A DNA stretch of 63,233 nt from Marinobacter excellens HL-55 (GCA_001314845.1 LJZQ01000024.1:1-63233); one strand, 5' to 3'; counted from the first letter of the stretch, positions 8,171-17,490 are shown. The notes: a model not told the origin generated them from the letters alone. Translations and numbers: made by a program.

Positions 8171-8992
8171 ATGACTGAAATCCAAAATCGCCAGAATCAA
8201 ACAACTTCGCCGATCATTCAGGTCAGAGACTTGTGTAACAAGTTTGGTAGCCTTGTGGTTCATGAAAATCTGGATCTGGACCTGTTCCCCGGCGAAATAC
8301 TCGGCGTGGTCGGCGGCTCAGGTACCGGCAAATCCGTGCTCCTGCGAAGCATTGTGGGGTTACAAACGCCCTCTTCCGGGCATATCCGGGTGTTTGATGT
8401 CGACCTCACCGAGCTTTCCGGGCCGGAGCGGTCAATCTATGAACAGCGATTTGGCGTTCTGTTTCAGGGCGGCGCGCTGTTTACCTCGCTCACGCTGGAG
8501 CAGAACATCGCCCTGCCATTGATTGAACATGCAAAACTGAGCCGCGCTGATGCCACGGAGCTGGCCCGGATGAAGCTGGCGCTGACCGGCCTGCCACCGG
8601 ATTCTGCACTCAAGTATCCCGCCGAGCTGTCCGGTGGCATGGTCAAACGAGCCGCCTTGGCCAGAGCGCTGGCGCTGGATCCGGAAATCCTGTTTCTTGA
8701 TGAACCCACCGCCGGGCTCGACCCTATTGGCGCGGCCGCTTTTGATGAACTTATCGTGACATTGAGCAATGCCCTCGGCCTGACCGTATTTCTTGTGACC
8801 CATGATCTGGATACCCTGTATGCCAGTTGCGACCGGGTCGCGGTGTTGTCTCAGAAAAAAGTGCTGGTGGCAGACACTCTGGACCGGGTGGCCCAAACCG
8901 ACGATGACTGGGTGCAACAGTACTTTCATGGCCCGCGCGGTCGGGCGGCGATTGCCGCCAAAAACCAGTTGATCGAACAGGAGCCCCATTAA
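8171..8992 (+). CDS. MlaF-like ABC transporter ATPase
   Basis: This 273-residue ATPase has Walker A GGSGTGKSV (near residue 50), signature LSGGMVKRAALARAL and Walker B ILFLDEPTAGLDP. The GGMVKR form of the signature is typical of MlaF-type lipid transporter ATPases. It should energise the STAS-MlaE permease encoded just upstream. The stop codon shares one base with the start codon of the MCE-domain gene, so the two are tightly coupled. The substrate is not evident from sequence. Confidence 0.9.
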   Translation: MTEIQNRQNQTTSPIIQVRDLCNKFGSLVVHENLDLDLFPGEILGVVGGSGTGKSVLLRSIVGLQTPSSGHIRVFDVDLTELSGPERSIYEQRFGVLFQGGALFTSLTLEQNIALPLIEHAKLSRADATELARMKLALTGLPPDSALKYPAELSGGMVKRAALARALALDPEILFLDEPTAGLDPIGAAAFDELIVTLSNALGLTVFLVTHDLDTLYASCDRVAVLSQKKVLVADTLDRVAQTDDDWVQQYFHGPRGRAAIAAKNQLIEQEPH

Positions 8993-9930
8993 TGGAGCCA
9001 AAGGCCCATCACGTGATTATCGGACTGTTTACTCTGGTGGCAGTGGCCGCAGCCCTTGTGTTTGCATTGTGGCTTGGCAAATCCTCCACCGATCGCGAGT
9101 GGGCCTACTACCAGATAGGTTTTGATCACCCGGTTGGCGGTCTTGCCCGGGGTAATCCGGTGCTCTACAGCGGTGTACCGGTTGGTGATGTGCTTGATCT
9201 GACCCTGGCACCCGACAACCCGGCCCACGTTCGGGTACTGGTCCGAGTGGATCAGGATATTCCCATGCGGGAGAACACCCGGGCCGAACTGGTACTGGCA
9301 AACATTACCGGCAGCATGAGCGTTCAGTTCACCGGTGGCACACCGGACAGCCCTCTGCTTGAAGGGCACAAGGATGATCCCCCGTTGATCACCGCTGAAC
9401 CTTCCGCGTTTTCAAACCTGTTGAACAATGGCGAGGCCATGCTTTCCAGCGCTGAACAGTTAATGGCCAGCATGAATCGACTGCTTGCTACAGAAAACAT
9501 CGACAATGTAAGCGCTATTCTGGACAACACCCGTCAGGCAACCGAAGCCTTGCTCGCCAACCGCGACGAGTTACTGGCATTGATGGAGCAGTTTGATGCG
9601 GCAGCCATTCGCGCGGAGGAAGCGGCGATCAAGGTATCCGCAACGTCTGACCGCGCCAGCTTGGTACTGCGTGATGAGATATCGCCGGTACTGGCCGGCA
9701 TGAGCCAGGCCCTTACCACCATTCAGCCCACACTCAGCCGCATTGATCGCCTGACCAGCAATAATGAAGGTGCCCTCGATGTCGGCCTTCAGGGCCTGGG
9801 AGAGATCACACCGGTACTTCGGGAAATGCGCAGCACCTTGCGCTCGCTGAATTCCTTTACCCGAAGACTCGAAGAAGACCCCCTCGGGACCCTTCGCGGG
9901 CGCGCTCAACTTCAGGAGTTTGAGCAATGA
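8992..9930 (+). CDS. MlaD/MCE-domain lipid-binding protein
   Basis: This 312-residue protein has one N-terminal membrane anchor (about residues 8-28) and a single MCE domain after it (YYQIGFDHPVGGLARGNPV to about residue 130). A long helical tail rich in Ala, Leu and Glu (about 150-300) follows. This layout fits inner-membrane MCE proteins that form hexameric rings or tunnels on the permease and pass lipids through the periplasm. It overlaps the preceding gene by 1 bp and the lipoprotein gene by 4 bp, so it belongs to the same transporter. Confidence 0.9.
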   Translation: MEPKAHHVIIGLFTLVAVAAALVFALWLGKSSTDREWAYYQIGFDHPVGGLARGNPVLYSGVPVGDVLDLTLAPDNPAHVRVLVRVDQDIPMRENTRAELVLANITGSMSVQFTGGTPDSPLLEGHKDDPPLITAEPSAFSNLLNNGEAMLSSAEQLMASMNRLLATENIDNVSAILDNTRQATEALLANRDELLALMEQFDAAAIRAEEAAIKVSATSDRASLVLRDEISPVLAGMSQALTTIQPTLSRIDRLTSNNEGALDVGLQGLGEITPVLREMRSTLRSLNSFTRRLEEDPLGTLRGRAQLQEFEQ

Positions 9931-10538
9931 TCAGACAGCTGTCGACGTTAACCGTATTCGTGACTGCCATGGCATTGACCGCCTGCACGGTCTTCCCCAT
10001 TCCAGAGCCACCCAGAATCATGGATCTAGCCCCGGGCAACAGCCCCTCAGTAGCGCCCAGGGCTCATGATTCAGCCATCCGCATTGACACCCCGCTGGCC
10101 TCGTCGCCCTTTGACGGCTCTCAAATACTGATCAAACCAACCGCATATGAATTTCAGGCCATGAGCCGGGTTAAATGGCGTGATACTGCGCCGGTGATGA
10201 TTCGGGATCATCTGGTCAAGCACCTTCGTAGCAGTCAGGGCTTTCGGAGCGTGATTGTCGACACCAGCCCTGCAGACGCGCGATTCACACTGGTCAGCGA
10301 GCTGACGGCTTTCCATGTGGCGGCTCAGCCGGATGGCCTGAACGTCGTCATCCAATTGCATGCAGAGGTAATGAGCAATCAGCAGCGAGACAGTTTTTGT
10401 GTTGGCAACTGGACCACAACCGAGCCCACTGCCAACGTGCATACCGATAACGTAGTGGCCGGATTCAGCGTCGCGGCTAATCGGTTGAACACCGAACTGA
10501 GCAATTGGCTATCTGACTGTCTTACGGAAACTGATTGA
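9927..10538 (+). CDS. PqiC-like ABC transport auxiliary lipoprotein
   Basis: This 203-residue lipoprotein has the lipobox LTAC with the lipidated Cys at residue 20. The body (VPRAHDSAIRIDTP onward, with YEFQAMSRVKWRDTAPVMI) matches the auxiliary lipoproteins (PqiC/DUF330-like) of MCE transporters, which are thought to sit at the outer membrane end of the system. It is the last gene of the transporter operon, overlapping the MCE gene by 4 bp. A short T-run follows at 10565-10571, but the adjoining hairpin is only 4 bp. Confidence 0.8.
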   Translation: MIRQLSTLTVFVTAMALTACTVFPIPEPPRIMDLAPGNSPSVAPRAHDSAIRIDTPLASSPFDGSQILIKPTAYEFQAMSRVKWRDTAPVMIRDHLVKHLRSSQGFRSVIVDTSPADARFTLVSELTAFHVAAQPDGLNVVIQLHAEVMSNQQRDSFCVGNWTTTEPTANVHTDNVVAGFSVAANRLNTELSNWLSDCLTETD

Positions 10539-10569
10539 GGCCGATCGCCATTGACGATAACGTCCTTTT

Positions 10570-11130
10570 TTACTGACCGCCTTCAGAATCGGGGAATAGA
10601 TCGCCCCAGGCTGCGCTCAGATACAGGAACATTGACCACAGGGTGAGCACAGCAGCCACATACAGAATGCCAATCGACACATAGGCCAGAAGCGCTCCCG
10701 GCGGGAATGCCAGCAAGCCGATAATGGCCACCATCTGCGCGGTGGTTTTGATCTTTCCGATGTAGGAAACAGCCACACTGGCCCTGCTTCCCATTTCCGC
10801 CATCCACTCGCGTAATGCCGAAATAACGATCTCGCGACCAATGATGATGGTTGCCGGTATGGTCAACAGCACGGCGGCGTGTTCTTCGATCAATACCGCC
10901 AGAGCCACGGCCACCATCAACTTGTCAGCGACGGGATCGAGAAAGGCGCCAAAAGGCGTACTCTGGTCCAGTTTGCGCGCCAGATAGCCATCCAGCCAAT
11001 CGGTGATGGCCGCCAACGCGAAAATTGCGGCACTGACCATATAGCTCCACTGCATCGGAAGATAAAAAATGACCACGAATATCGGGATCATCACAATGCG
11101 AGACATGGTCAAAACGTTCGGTAAATTCAT
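10570..11130 (-). CDS. pgsA: PgsA, phosphatidylglycerophosphate synthase
   Basis: This 186-residue membrane enzyme transfers glycerol-3-phosphate to CDP-diacylglycerol, the committed step to phosphatidylglycerol and cardiolipin. The CDP-alcohol phosphatidyltransferase motif D-x2-DG-x2-AR-x8-G-x3-D-x3-D is complete in DWLDGYLARKLDQSTPFGAF followed by LDPVADK (about residues 43-69). Several membrane segments surround it. It lies 7 bp after uvrC, giving the gacA-uvrC-pgsA order known from pseudomonads and enterics. In E. coli, glyW-cysT tRNA genes follow pgsA; here they are about 8 kb away. Confidence 0.95.
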   Translation of the reverse strand: MNLPNVLTMSRIVMIPIFVVIFYLPMQWSYMVSAAIFALAAITDWLDGYLARKLDQSTPFGAFLDPVADKLMVAVALAVLIEEHAAVLLTIPATIIIGREIVISALREWMAEMGSRASVAVSYIGKIKTTAQMVAIIGLLAFPPGALLAYVSIGILYVAAVLTLWSMFLYLSAAWGDLFPDSEGGQ

Positions 11131-11137
11131 GAGTTTC

Positions 11138-13003
11138 CTAGTCGTCGTGCAATGCTGCGTAAATGGATTCGGCGAGTGACTTGCTGATGCCCTGCACTTT
11201 GGTCATTTCATCCACACTGGCTTTGCGCAGATCCTGTATACCACCAAAGTAACGGATCAATTCCCGGCGACGCTTGGGGCCGACCCCCTCTATGCCTTCA
11301 AGAGTGGACTGCCGGCGCTTTTTGTCACGACGCGCCCGATGCCCGGTAATGGCAAAACGGTGGGACTCGTCCCGAATATGCTGAATCAGGTGCAGCGCGG
11401 GCGAATCGGCCGGCACCCGAAAGACGTCGCCGGTCATGGCATCGATCAGTTGTTCCATACCCGCGCGGCGAGTCACACCTTTCGCCACACCGATCAGGGG
11501 AATATCGGAAATGCCCAATTCATCAAACACTTCACGAGCAATATTCAACTGCCCCTTACCACCATCGATAAAGACCAGGTGAGGTCGTTTGCCTTCGCCG
11601 TTGACCAATCTGCGATAGCGGCGTGTCAGAACCTGCCGCATGGCGCCGTAATCATCACCGGCGGTTACGCCTTCAATATTATAAAGCCGATAATCACTCT
11701 TCAGCGGGCCATTCTCGTCGAAAACCACACAAGATGCGACGGTATTTTCCCCGTGGCTGTGGCTGACATCAAAACATTCCATCTGTGCCGGTGTTTCCGC
11801 CAGCTCCAGCAAGTCTCGCAACGCCAGCAAACGCCGATAGACCGTTTCTTTACTGGCCAGGTGAGTTAACAGCGTTTGCTGTGCATTGGTCATGGCCAAC
11901 TCCAGCCAACGCCGCCGTTCCCCACGTACGTTGCCCCGGATGCGGGTTTCACGGTGGGCAGACTCGCTCAGGGCCTGCGCCAGCAACTCCTCCCCTTCAA
12001 CTTTCACCGGCACCAGAATATCCCGCGGAATCTCCCGCTGGGTATCGCCACCAAAATAGTATTGCCCCAGGAACGCAGCCAGCAGTTCGCCCTCCGACTG
12101 CTCCAGTGAAAAACGGGGGAAGTAGTCCTTTGTGCCCAACACACGACCACCCCGAACAATGATGACAACCACGCACACCACCCCGGCTTCCTGAGCAATG
12201 GCAATCACGTCGGCATCGCCACCCTCACCGTCCACGGACTGCTGCTCCTGTACGTGGCGCAGATGATTGATCTGATCACGGTAGGCTGCCGCTTTTTCAA
12301 ACTTCAGTTCTTTCGAGGCGGTCTCCATGGCGGCCATCAAATCCTGGATAATCGCCGGATTCTTGCCCTCGAGAAACATGCTGGCATGCCGTATGTCTTG
12401 CTGGTATTCCTCAGGGCTAACGTATTCCACACAAGGGGCTGTGCATCGGTTGATCTGATACTGCAGGCAAGGCCGATTGCGGTTCCTGAAATAGCTTTCA
12501 CTACAGGATCTTATACGGAATATCTTCTGTAAAACATTAAGACTTTCCTTGACCGCTCCGGAGCTGGGAAACGGACCAAACCAGGTGCCGCCACCCTTCT
12601 TGGTGCGACCACGGCGAAAAGTCAGCGATGGATAGTCGCTGTGGGATGACAGGTAGATATAGGGGTAGGACTTGTCGTCACGCAGCAGGATATTGTAGGG
12701 CGGCCGCAGTGATTTGATCAGGTTCTGTTCCAGCAAGAGCGCTTCGGTTTCGCTGCCGGTAATGGTGACTTCGATCGATTCGATTTTGCTGACAAGGGCC
12801 TCGGTTTTCGGGGCCAGACCGGTTTTGCGGAAGTAGCTGCTAACACGTTTTTTGAGGTTGCGGGCTTTACCCACATAGAGCACGTTATCGCTGCCATCGA
12901 ACATTCGATAGACACCGGGGCGCTCTGTCAGTTGTTTCAGGAAGTTTTTGCTGTCGAACTTCCCGTCTGTTTCCAGGAGTTCAAGCTCAGACCTTGTCGG
13001 CAT
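11138..13003 (-). CDS. uvrC: UvrC, excinuclease ABC nuclease subunit
   Basis: This protein of about 621 residues makes both incisions in nucleotide excision repair. An N-terminal GIY-YIG domain (PGVYRMFDGSDNVLYVGKAR) is followed by the CX-rich linker, a UVR domain near residue 210, the RNase H-like endonuclease region (ECFDVSHSHGE, FIDGGKGQL) and C-terminal helix-hairpin-helix motifs (LEGIEGVGPKRRREL). The ATG at 13003 lies inside the end of gacA, giving a 17-bp overlap. A TTG four codons upstream at 13015 is also open. The overlap suggests translational coupling to gacA. Confidence 0.95.
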   Translation of the reverse strand: MPTRSELELLETDGKFDSKNFLKQLTERPGVYRMFDGSDNVLYVGKARNLKKRVSSYFRKTGLAPKTEALVSKIESIEVTITGSETEALLLEQNLIKSLRPPYNILLRDDKSYPYIYLSSHSDYPSLTFRRGRTKKGGGTWFGPFPSSGAVKESLNVLQKIFRIRSCSESYFRNRNRPCLQYQINRCTAPCVEYVSPEEYQQDIRHASMFLEGKNPAIIQDLMAAMETASKELKFEKAAAYRDQINHLRHVQEQQSVDGEGGDADVIAIAQEAGVVCVVVIIVRGGRVLGTKDYFPRFSLEQSEGELLAAFLGQYYFGGDTQREIPRDILVPVKVEGEELLAQALSESAHRETRIRGNVRGERRRWLELAMTNAQQTLLTHLASKETVYRRLLALRDLLELAETPAQMECFDVSHSHGENTVASCVVFDENGPLKSDYRLYNIEGVTAGDDYGAMRQVLTRRYRRLVNGEGKRPHLVFIDGGKGQLNIAREVFDELGISDIPLIGVAKGVTRRAGMEQLIDAMTGDVFRVPADSPALHLIQHIRDESHRFAITGHRARRDKKRRQSTLEGIEGVGPKRRRELIRYFGGIQDLRKASVDEMTKVQGISKSLAESIYAALHDD

Positions 13004-13646
13004 CCAGCAATCCAAGCCTGACGGCCATTAATGCCAACTCTACGTCGCTGGAAATCTCCAGCTTCTCGAAAATCCGATAACGATAGCTGTTGACGGTTTT
13101 CGGGCTAAGACAGAGTTTGTCGGAGATGTCCTGCACTTTCTGACAGTCCACCACCATCATGGCAATTTGCATTTCCCGCTCAGACAGGCGCTCAAACATC
13201 GACAGCTCACCATCGTCTTCCCGGTCGCCACCCAGTGTTTTCAGGGCCATCTTCTGGGCAATTTCCGGGCTGATGTAACGCTGACCAGAATTCGCCTTGC
13301 GAATGGCTCGAACCATTTCCTGAATGTCTGCGCCTTTGGTGATGTAAGCGGTGGCACCACTCTGCATAACACGGGCAGGATAAGGATCGTCAGCACAGGC
13401 GGTCACGACGATGACACGGATGGAGTCATCAATCCGGAGTATGCGCCGAGTGGCCTCAAGGCCACCGATTCCAGGCATGCGTATGTCCATCAGAACAATG
13501 TCCGGACGGTCCTTGCGCACAAAATCGATGGCATCTTCTCCCGAAGAAGCCTGACCAAGCACTTCAATGTCGGGATCATCCACCAACATGCGGGTAATAC
13601 CTGAGCGCACCAGCTCGTGATCATCAACAACGAGAACCTTGATCAA
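12987..13646 (-). CDS. gacA: GacA/UvrY response regulator
   Basis: This 219-residue NarL-type response regulator has a receiver domain (phospho-acceptor Asp54 in VLMDIRMPG) and a LuxR-type HTH at the C-terminus (LSEREMQIAMM, LCLSPKTVNSYRYRIFEKL). GacA, phosphorylated by GacS, activates small regulatory RNAs that titrate the CsrA/RsmA translational repressor. The start is TTG, with GAGG 6 bp upstream; a TTG start is also known for gacA in pseudomonads. It heads the gacA-uvrC-pgsA operon and overlaps uvrC. The cognate kinase and the target sRNAs are not in this window. Confidence 0.94.
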   Translation of the reverse strand: MIKVLVVDDHELVRSGITRMLVDDPDIEVLGQASSGEDAIDFVRKDRPDIVLMDIRMPGIGGLEATRRILRIDDSIRVIVVTACADDPYPARVMQSGATAYITKGADIQEMVRAIRKANSGQRYISPEIAQKMALKTLGGDREDDGELSMFERLSEREMQIAMMVVDCQKVQDISDKLCLSPKTVNSYRYRIFEKLEISSDVELALMAVRLGLLDADKV

Positions 13647-13761
13647 ATCTCACCTCGCAGTCAGGCATGGAAAAACAGGCCGATTGTAACGGTTACCGGG
13701 GCATACGGGTAGGCGCCGAAAGCAAAACCACCGGCTTACAGTCATAAAAAAACAGGGTCGG

Positions 13762-14013
13762 TCAGGCTGGAGCCCCAAGACTCGCGGTGTTTTCAACCGG
13801 ATCGAACCACACCACCAAATCACCTCGACGGATGGCCGAAAGTACACCAGCGCGCTCTGCCAATGGGTTTTCAGTGTCGTTAAGTCCGTGATAACGAGTG
13901 CAGTATTCTTCTGCCAAGCCTTCAAGTTGGTCGTCCGTCAACAGATCGGAATCGACAACAAACATTTCCTGCCGCGGATCCGCTTCTGGCCGCTGCTCTG
14001 CCCCATCACTCAT
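13762..14013 (-). CDS. Small UPF0270/YheU-like protein
   Basis: This 83-residue acidic protein has the pattern VDSDLLTDDQLEGLAEEYCTR followed by a conserved-looking LAERAGVLSAIRRGDLVVWFDP. That pattern resembles the UPF0270 (YheU) family, whose members start I-P-x2-L-x2-E-x-L-x-NLIE and end with G-x-AVIVF. The match is by eye and partial. Function is unknown. It stands alone between gacA and the chemoreceptor gene, all on the minus strand. Confidence 0.6.
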   Translation of the reverse strand: MSDGAEQRPEADPRQEMFVVDSDLLTDDQLEGLAEEYCTRYHGLNDTENPLAERAGVLSAIRRGDLVVWFDPVENTASLGAPA

Positions 14014-14097
14014 AACGTCTCCAGTCAGTCGCTGTATGTTACGGTTTTATGGCGAAGATCAGAACCCCCGTCATTCAAGACAGTTTTGCGCAGCCGG

Positions 14098-15705
14098 TCA
14101 GCGGGTATGAAAACCCGCAATCAGCTGTCGCATCGACGCCGATTCCTGGCGCAGTGCATCGCTGATCAGTCGGGTCGTCTCGACATTCCCTGTCAGGGTT
14201 TCCGCGCTCACCGAGAGAGCTTCCGCCCTTTGGCCAACCCGTCCAACTTCACTTCGTTGCAAGATGACCGACGCACGAATATTCTCGCTGTGATGCTCCA
14301 GCTCATCAAACTGAGACTTCAGCTGCACCAGGTGGTCCTTTAGGGCCAGCAAGTTACTCTTGTTCTGCCCGCCCGCCTCACGCATCTCCGATAGAAGCTC
14401 ATCAACGTTGCCGACACCCGAAACCAGATCCTGCACCCACTGACGGATGTTACGGGTTGATTCTGCGGTCCGGCGAGACAGGGTTCGCACCTCATCGGCA
14501 ACCACAGCGAATCCCCGGCCGTGCTCACCCGCCCTGGCAGCCTCAATGGCCGCATTCAATGCAAGCAGATTAGTCTGTTCGGCAATGTCTGCGATCATCC
14601 CAATCACCTGCTCAATCTTGCCTGTCGACTCGTTAAGGGCATGTATCGATGTCGAAACCCGGGTGATCACATCAACGGTGCGATCAGCAGCCAACTCACT
14701 GCTTCTGAGCCCCGTCTGCACCTCACTATTCGCCGACACGGCCTGTTGAACCGTTTTAGCGGATTGCTCCGTCGCCAGCTCAATTTCGGAGGCCTGGTCG
14801 GCGATGGCGGCCATCGATTCGGTAACATCCGCAGTCTGTGTCAGCGTCGCTTCAGAAGCACTCTGGAGCGCCTCCGCACCGCTATCCAGCGCAACAGAGA
14901 GTTGCTCCAGGCCATTCGCAGCCTGTTTTATGTCGCTGATAAATTCCTCAAAACGCCGGACCAGGCCCTCCAGAGCACCGGCAACGCCGGCAACTTCGTC
15001 TCTGCCTGTCAACACGGGCACACGGGTAAGATCTGAATTTTTCTCCATGGCGACGAGCTCGCGCTCCATGTTCTGCAACCTGATAATCACCGATTGACGC
15101 AGCCAGAGCGTAATAATTACCACCACAATCAAGAAAGCCAGTGAACCGGCGAGCAAAATGAAGCGGTGATCCGAGAGATAATCCAATAGCTCGTCGGCAT
15201 CATTGGCGACGGTATCCCTGCTGGTGGCCTGACGCTCCTTGATCGCTGAAAGCATGGGCTCCAGTGCGGGAAACAACTGAAAATCAACCACCTGACCTAC
15301 TCGGTAATAACTCTTCTCGGCGATTCCGGACTCCATGTCAGACATCAACTTCATCACCCCGGCAAAGGATTCACTGGTCTCAGCCGCCCAGTCGCCCAAG
15401 CTGGGACTGGCATTTACCCGCCGCCAATGTTCGGGTAACGACGTACTCAATCGATTAAATTCAGCCTCAATTTCGTCCCAAAGCAACAACTGAGCTTTCA
15501 CTTTAAACGCAAGATCCTGCAGGCTCCGATGGTCCTGTTCCAGATCGATCAGCATCCAGGATTCCTGGAGGTTTTGCCGCACCAAGGTCTCTGAGGCGTC
15601 CTCAGCCTTGAGGATAATCACCCAGGACAAGGCGGCGAGGCCTGCCACGGCAATGAGGGATAACAGAGCAAAGAAAAAAATTCGAGCACGAACCGTGGCC
15701 AGCAT
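14098..15705 (-). CDS. Methyl-accepting chemotaxis protein
   Basis: This 535-residue chemoreceptor has a first membrane segment (about 9-30), a periplasmic sensor of about 150 residues that looks all-helical, and a second membrane segment (about 178-200). A HAMP-like linker and a signalling domain follow, with the conserved hairpin tip [20 protein letters not shown] then [20 protein letters not shown]. It should relay a ligand signal to CheA/CheW and hence to the flagellar motor. The ligand cannot be predicted. It is a single gene; I found no sigma-28 promoter in the 150 bp upstream. Confidence 0.93.
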   Translation of the reverse strand: MLATVRARIFFFALLSLIAVAGLAALSWVIILKAEDASETLVRQNLQESWMLIDLEQDHRSLQDLAFKVKAQLLLWDEIEAEFNRLSTSLPEHWRRVNASPSLGDWAAETSESFAGVMKLMSDMESGIAEKSYYRVGQVVDFQLFPALEPMLSAIKERQATSRDTVANDADELLDYLSDHRFILLAGSLAFLIVVVIITLWLRQSVIIRLQNMERELVAMEKNSDLTRVPVLTGRDEVAGVAGALEGLVRRFEEFISDIKQAANGLEQLSVALDSGAEALQSASEATLTQTADVTESMAAIADQASEIELATEQSAKTVQQAVSANSEVQTGLRSSELAADRTVDVITRVSTSIHALNESTGKIEQVIGMIADIAEQTNLLALNAAIEAARAGEHGRGFAVVADEVRTLSRRTAESTRNIRQWVQDLVSGVGNVDELLSEMREAGGQNKSNLLALKDHLVQLKSQFDELEHHSENIRASVILQRSEVGRVGQRAEALSVSAETLTGNVETTRLISDALRQESASMRQLIAGFHTR

Positions 15706-15857
15706 ATTTACTCCAGTTGGAACCGAGACCCGGGGAGGATATGCCCTGTTTATGACGCTAATGTTTCACTTTTGGCGCCAAGTTATCGACGTCCGCAGTT
15801 TTACGACCTTCAAAATCCACCAGCAATTGACTATCATCGCCGGTTTTAACCGTTTGG

Positions 15858-16562
15858 ATGCTAATGAATCACCATACTTTCCGGCTAACGCTACCCATTC
15901 TGTTTGGCTATCTACCCTTGGGCATGGCCTTTGGTGTGCTGTTTGCCACGCAGTTGGACTATGCCTGGTGGGTCGCGCCGTTAATGGGACTGGTCATTTA
16001 CGCTGGTTCCGGTCAGATTCTGGCGGTTAGCCTGTTGGCGGCCAATGCCGGCCTGGTTGAAGTGGCCATAGCAATGTTTGTACTGAATGCCCGCCATCTG
16101 TTTTACGGCCTCTCGCTGCTTGGGCAGTTCCGCGGCGCGGGCTGGCGCAAGGGCTATCTGATTTTTGGCCTGACCGATGAAACCTACTCTCTGCTCACCA
16201 GCCGGCCTCGCTCGTCAGACCGCCAGCATGAGCAGGAACTGGATTTCCGGATCACGGCATTCAACCAGCTTTACTGGATTATTGGCTGCGCCGCCGGTGG
16301 TCTTTTGGGGGAGATGGTGTCGTTTAACAGCACTGGAATAGAGTTTGCGCTGGTGGCGCTGTTCATTGTGCTGACCATCGAGCAAGTCAAAACGCTCGGT
16401 GACGGCTTTCCGCTATGGGCTGGAACGTTTTCGGCGGGCATTGCCATGCTACTGGTGCCCTCAACCCATCAGCTGATTGCGGCAATTACCATCGTCACCG
16501 CTGTGCTGTTGTTGCATTACAGAAGGTTGCGCCTGGTGACGGGAGAGCCAAATCATGGGTGA
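15858..16562 (+). CDS. azlC: AzlC-type branched-chain amino acid exporter, large subunit
   Basis: This 234-residue polytopic membrane protein matches AzlC/YgaZ, the large subunit of a branched-chain amino acid (and analogue) exporter. It has the family features PLGMAFGVLFA near residue 20 and LNARHLFYGLSL near residue 77. The ATG at 15858 is followed two codons later by a second ATG at 15864, which may be the real start because GGA lies just before it. The last 8 bp overlap azlD, so the two subunits are coupled. Confidence 0.88.
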   Translation: MLMNHHTFRLTLPILFGYLPLGMAFGVLFATQLDYAWWVAPLMGLVIYAGSGQILAVSLLAANAGLVEVAIAMFVLNARHLFYGLSLLGQFRGAGWRKGYLIFGLTDETYSLLTSRPRSSDRQHEQELDFRITAFNQLYWIIGCAAGGLLGEMVSFNSTGIEFALVALFIVLTIEQVKTLGDGFPLWAGTFSAGIAMLLVPSTHQLIAAITIVTAVLLLHYRRLRLVTGEPNHG

Positions 16563-16890
16563 GCAGTACTATCTGGCGGCGTTTATTGCGATCTCTGCTT
16601 TGGCGACATTTGCCACCCGGGTGGTGCCTTTTCTGTTTTTTGAGCGCCATACCGAACATCCACTGGTGCAACACATCGGTCGGTACTTGCCTGCAGCCGT
16701 CATGGCCTTGCTGGCCATTATCTTTCTGCAGCGTTCAGCAAACTGGCAAAGTGGCTTTATCGGGCTGGACGCATTGATTCCCGGTTTGCTGGTGGTGATC
16801 ATCCATCTCTGGCGGCGTAATGCCCTACTCTCAATTGCCGTAGGAACCGCTGTCTACATGATCGTCCAGCAGACCGGCTGGCTGCTGTAA
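16555..16890 (+). CDS. azlD: AzlD-type branched-chain amino acid exporter, small subunit
   Basis: This 111-residue protein with about four membrane segments corresponds to AzlD/YgaH, the small partner of AzlC. It shows the family traits AISALATFATRVVPFLFF near the start and AVMALLAI in the middle. It overlaps azlC by 8 bp and ends directly against the stop codon of the convergent DUF1330-like gene, with no space for an intergenic terminator. Confidence 0.87.
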   Translation: MGEQYYLAAFIAISALATFATRVVPFLFFERHTEHPLVQHIGRYLPAAVMALLAIIFLQRSANWQSGFIGLDALIPGLLVVIIHLWRRNALLSIAVGTAVYMIVQQTGWLL

Positions 16891-17295
16891 TCAGGCGCCA
16901 TCCTCAAGATTGGCGACCAACCGCGAGTCTTCCAGAGCTGCCGTGCGGTGCTTGACCACACCTTTGTACTCCGGGCTTTCAATCATTGCCAGAAAGGCAT
17001 TGACGGAGGGGTAACGCACCAGCAGAACCTGATCCCAGGATTCGTCGGGGGGGGCGATCAATGAGCCAACCGAGCGTCCGGACCAGACAACCTCAGCACC
17101 CACCGATTTGACGCACTCGGCAGCCTCTTTCATATACCTGGCGTAGGCATCGCGGCCGGAACAATCCGCACTGTCATCCTTGTAATCTGCACGATCACGA
17201 AAGCGTAGAAGGTTCAGCATAACGACGGGCTGATTCTTCGGTGTTTCCTGCAGTACTTTCTTGAGCTCTTCCTGAGATGGATCGATGGTCGCCAT
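16891..17295 (-). CDS. DUF1330-like small protein
   Basis: This 134-residue protein fits the DUF1330/dimeric alpha-beta barrel group: PVVMLNLLRFRDRADYKD near the start, then DAYARYMKEAAECVKSVGAEVVWSG and WDQVLLVRYPSVNAFLAMIE. Biochemical role is unknown. The longer frame from 17403 has no family similarity in its first 36 residues; the ATG at 17295 has GGGA upstream and is preferred. The gene abuts azlD tail to tail. Confidence 0.75.
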   Translation of the reverse strand: MATIDPSQEELKKVLQETPKNQPVVMLNLLRFRDRADYKDDSADCSGRDAYARYMKEAAECVKSVGAEVVWSGRSVGSLIAPPDESWDQVLLVRYPSVNAFLAMIESPEYKGVVKHRTAALEDSRLVANLEDGA

Positions 17296-17455
17296 TTGTG
17301 TCCCTGTTGGTTCATTGGTGAGCGTTACGGTACATCCAATCCGTGTAACAAACAGTAAACCAAAATATCTGAGGATGCACCTGTTGCCTGTTGGCGAGAA
17401 CAAAAAATCAGGGATAAAGAGGGATTAATTGATCGTGGTCAGAGGTTGTCCCAAT

Positions 17456-17485
17456 AAAAAACCCCAGCATTTCTGCTGGGGGTTT
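17456..17485 (-). terminator. Terminator of tRNA-Ser
   Basis: The stem CCCCAGCA/TGCTGGGG has a 4-nt loop. Read on the minus strand it is followed by six T, a strong intrinsic terminator 6 bp after the tRNA-Ser CCA. On the plus strand the same hairpin is followed by only three T. Confidence 0.85.
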
Positions 17486-17490
17486 CATAT

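Noticed and set aside
10551..10571. Terminator after the PqiC-like gene
   Set aside because: GACG-ATAA-CGTC followed by six T has only a 4-bp stem, too weak for a confident call.
15706..15857. Sigma-28 promoter for the chemoreceptor gene
   Set aside because: TTATCGAC is present but TTTA is not at the required 15-bp distance.
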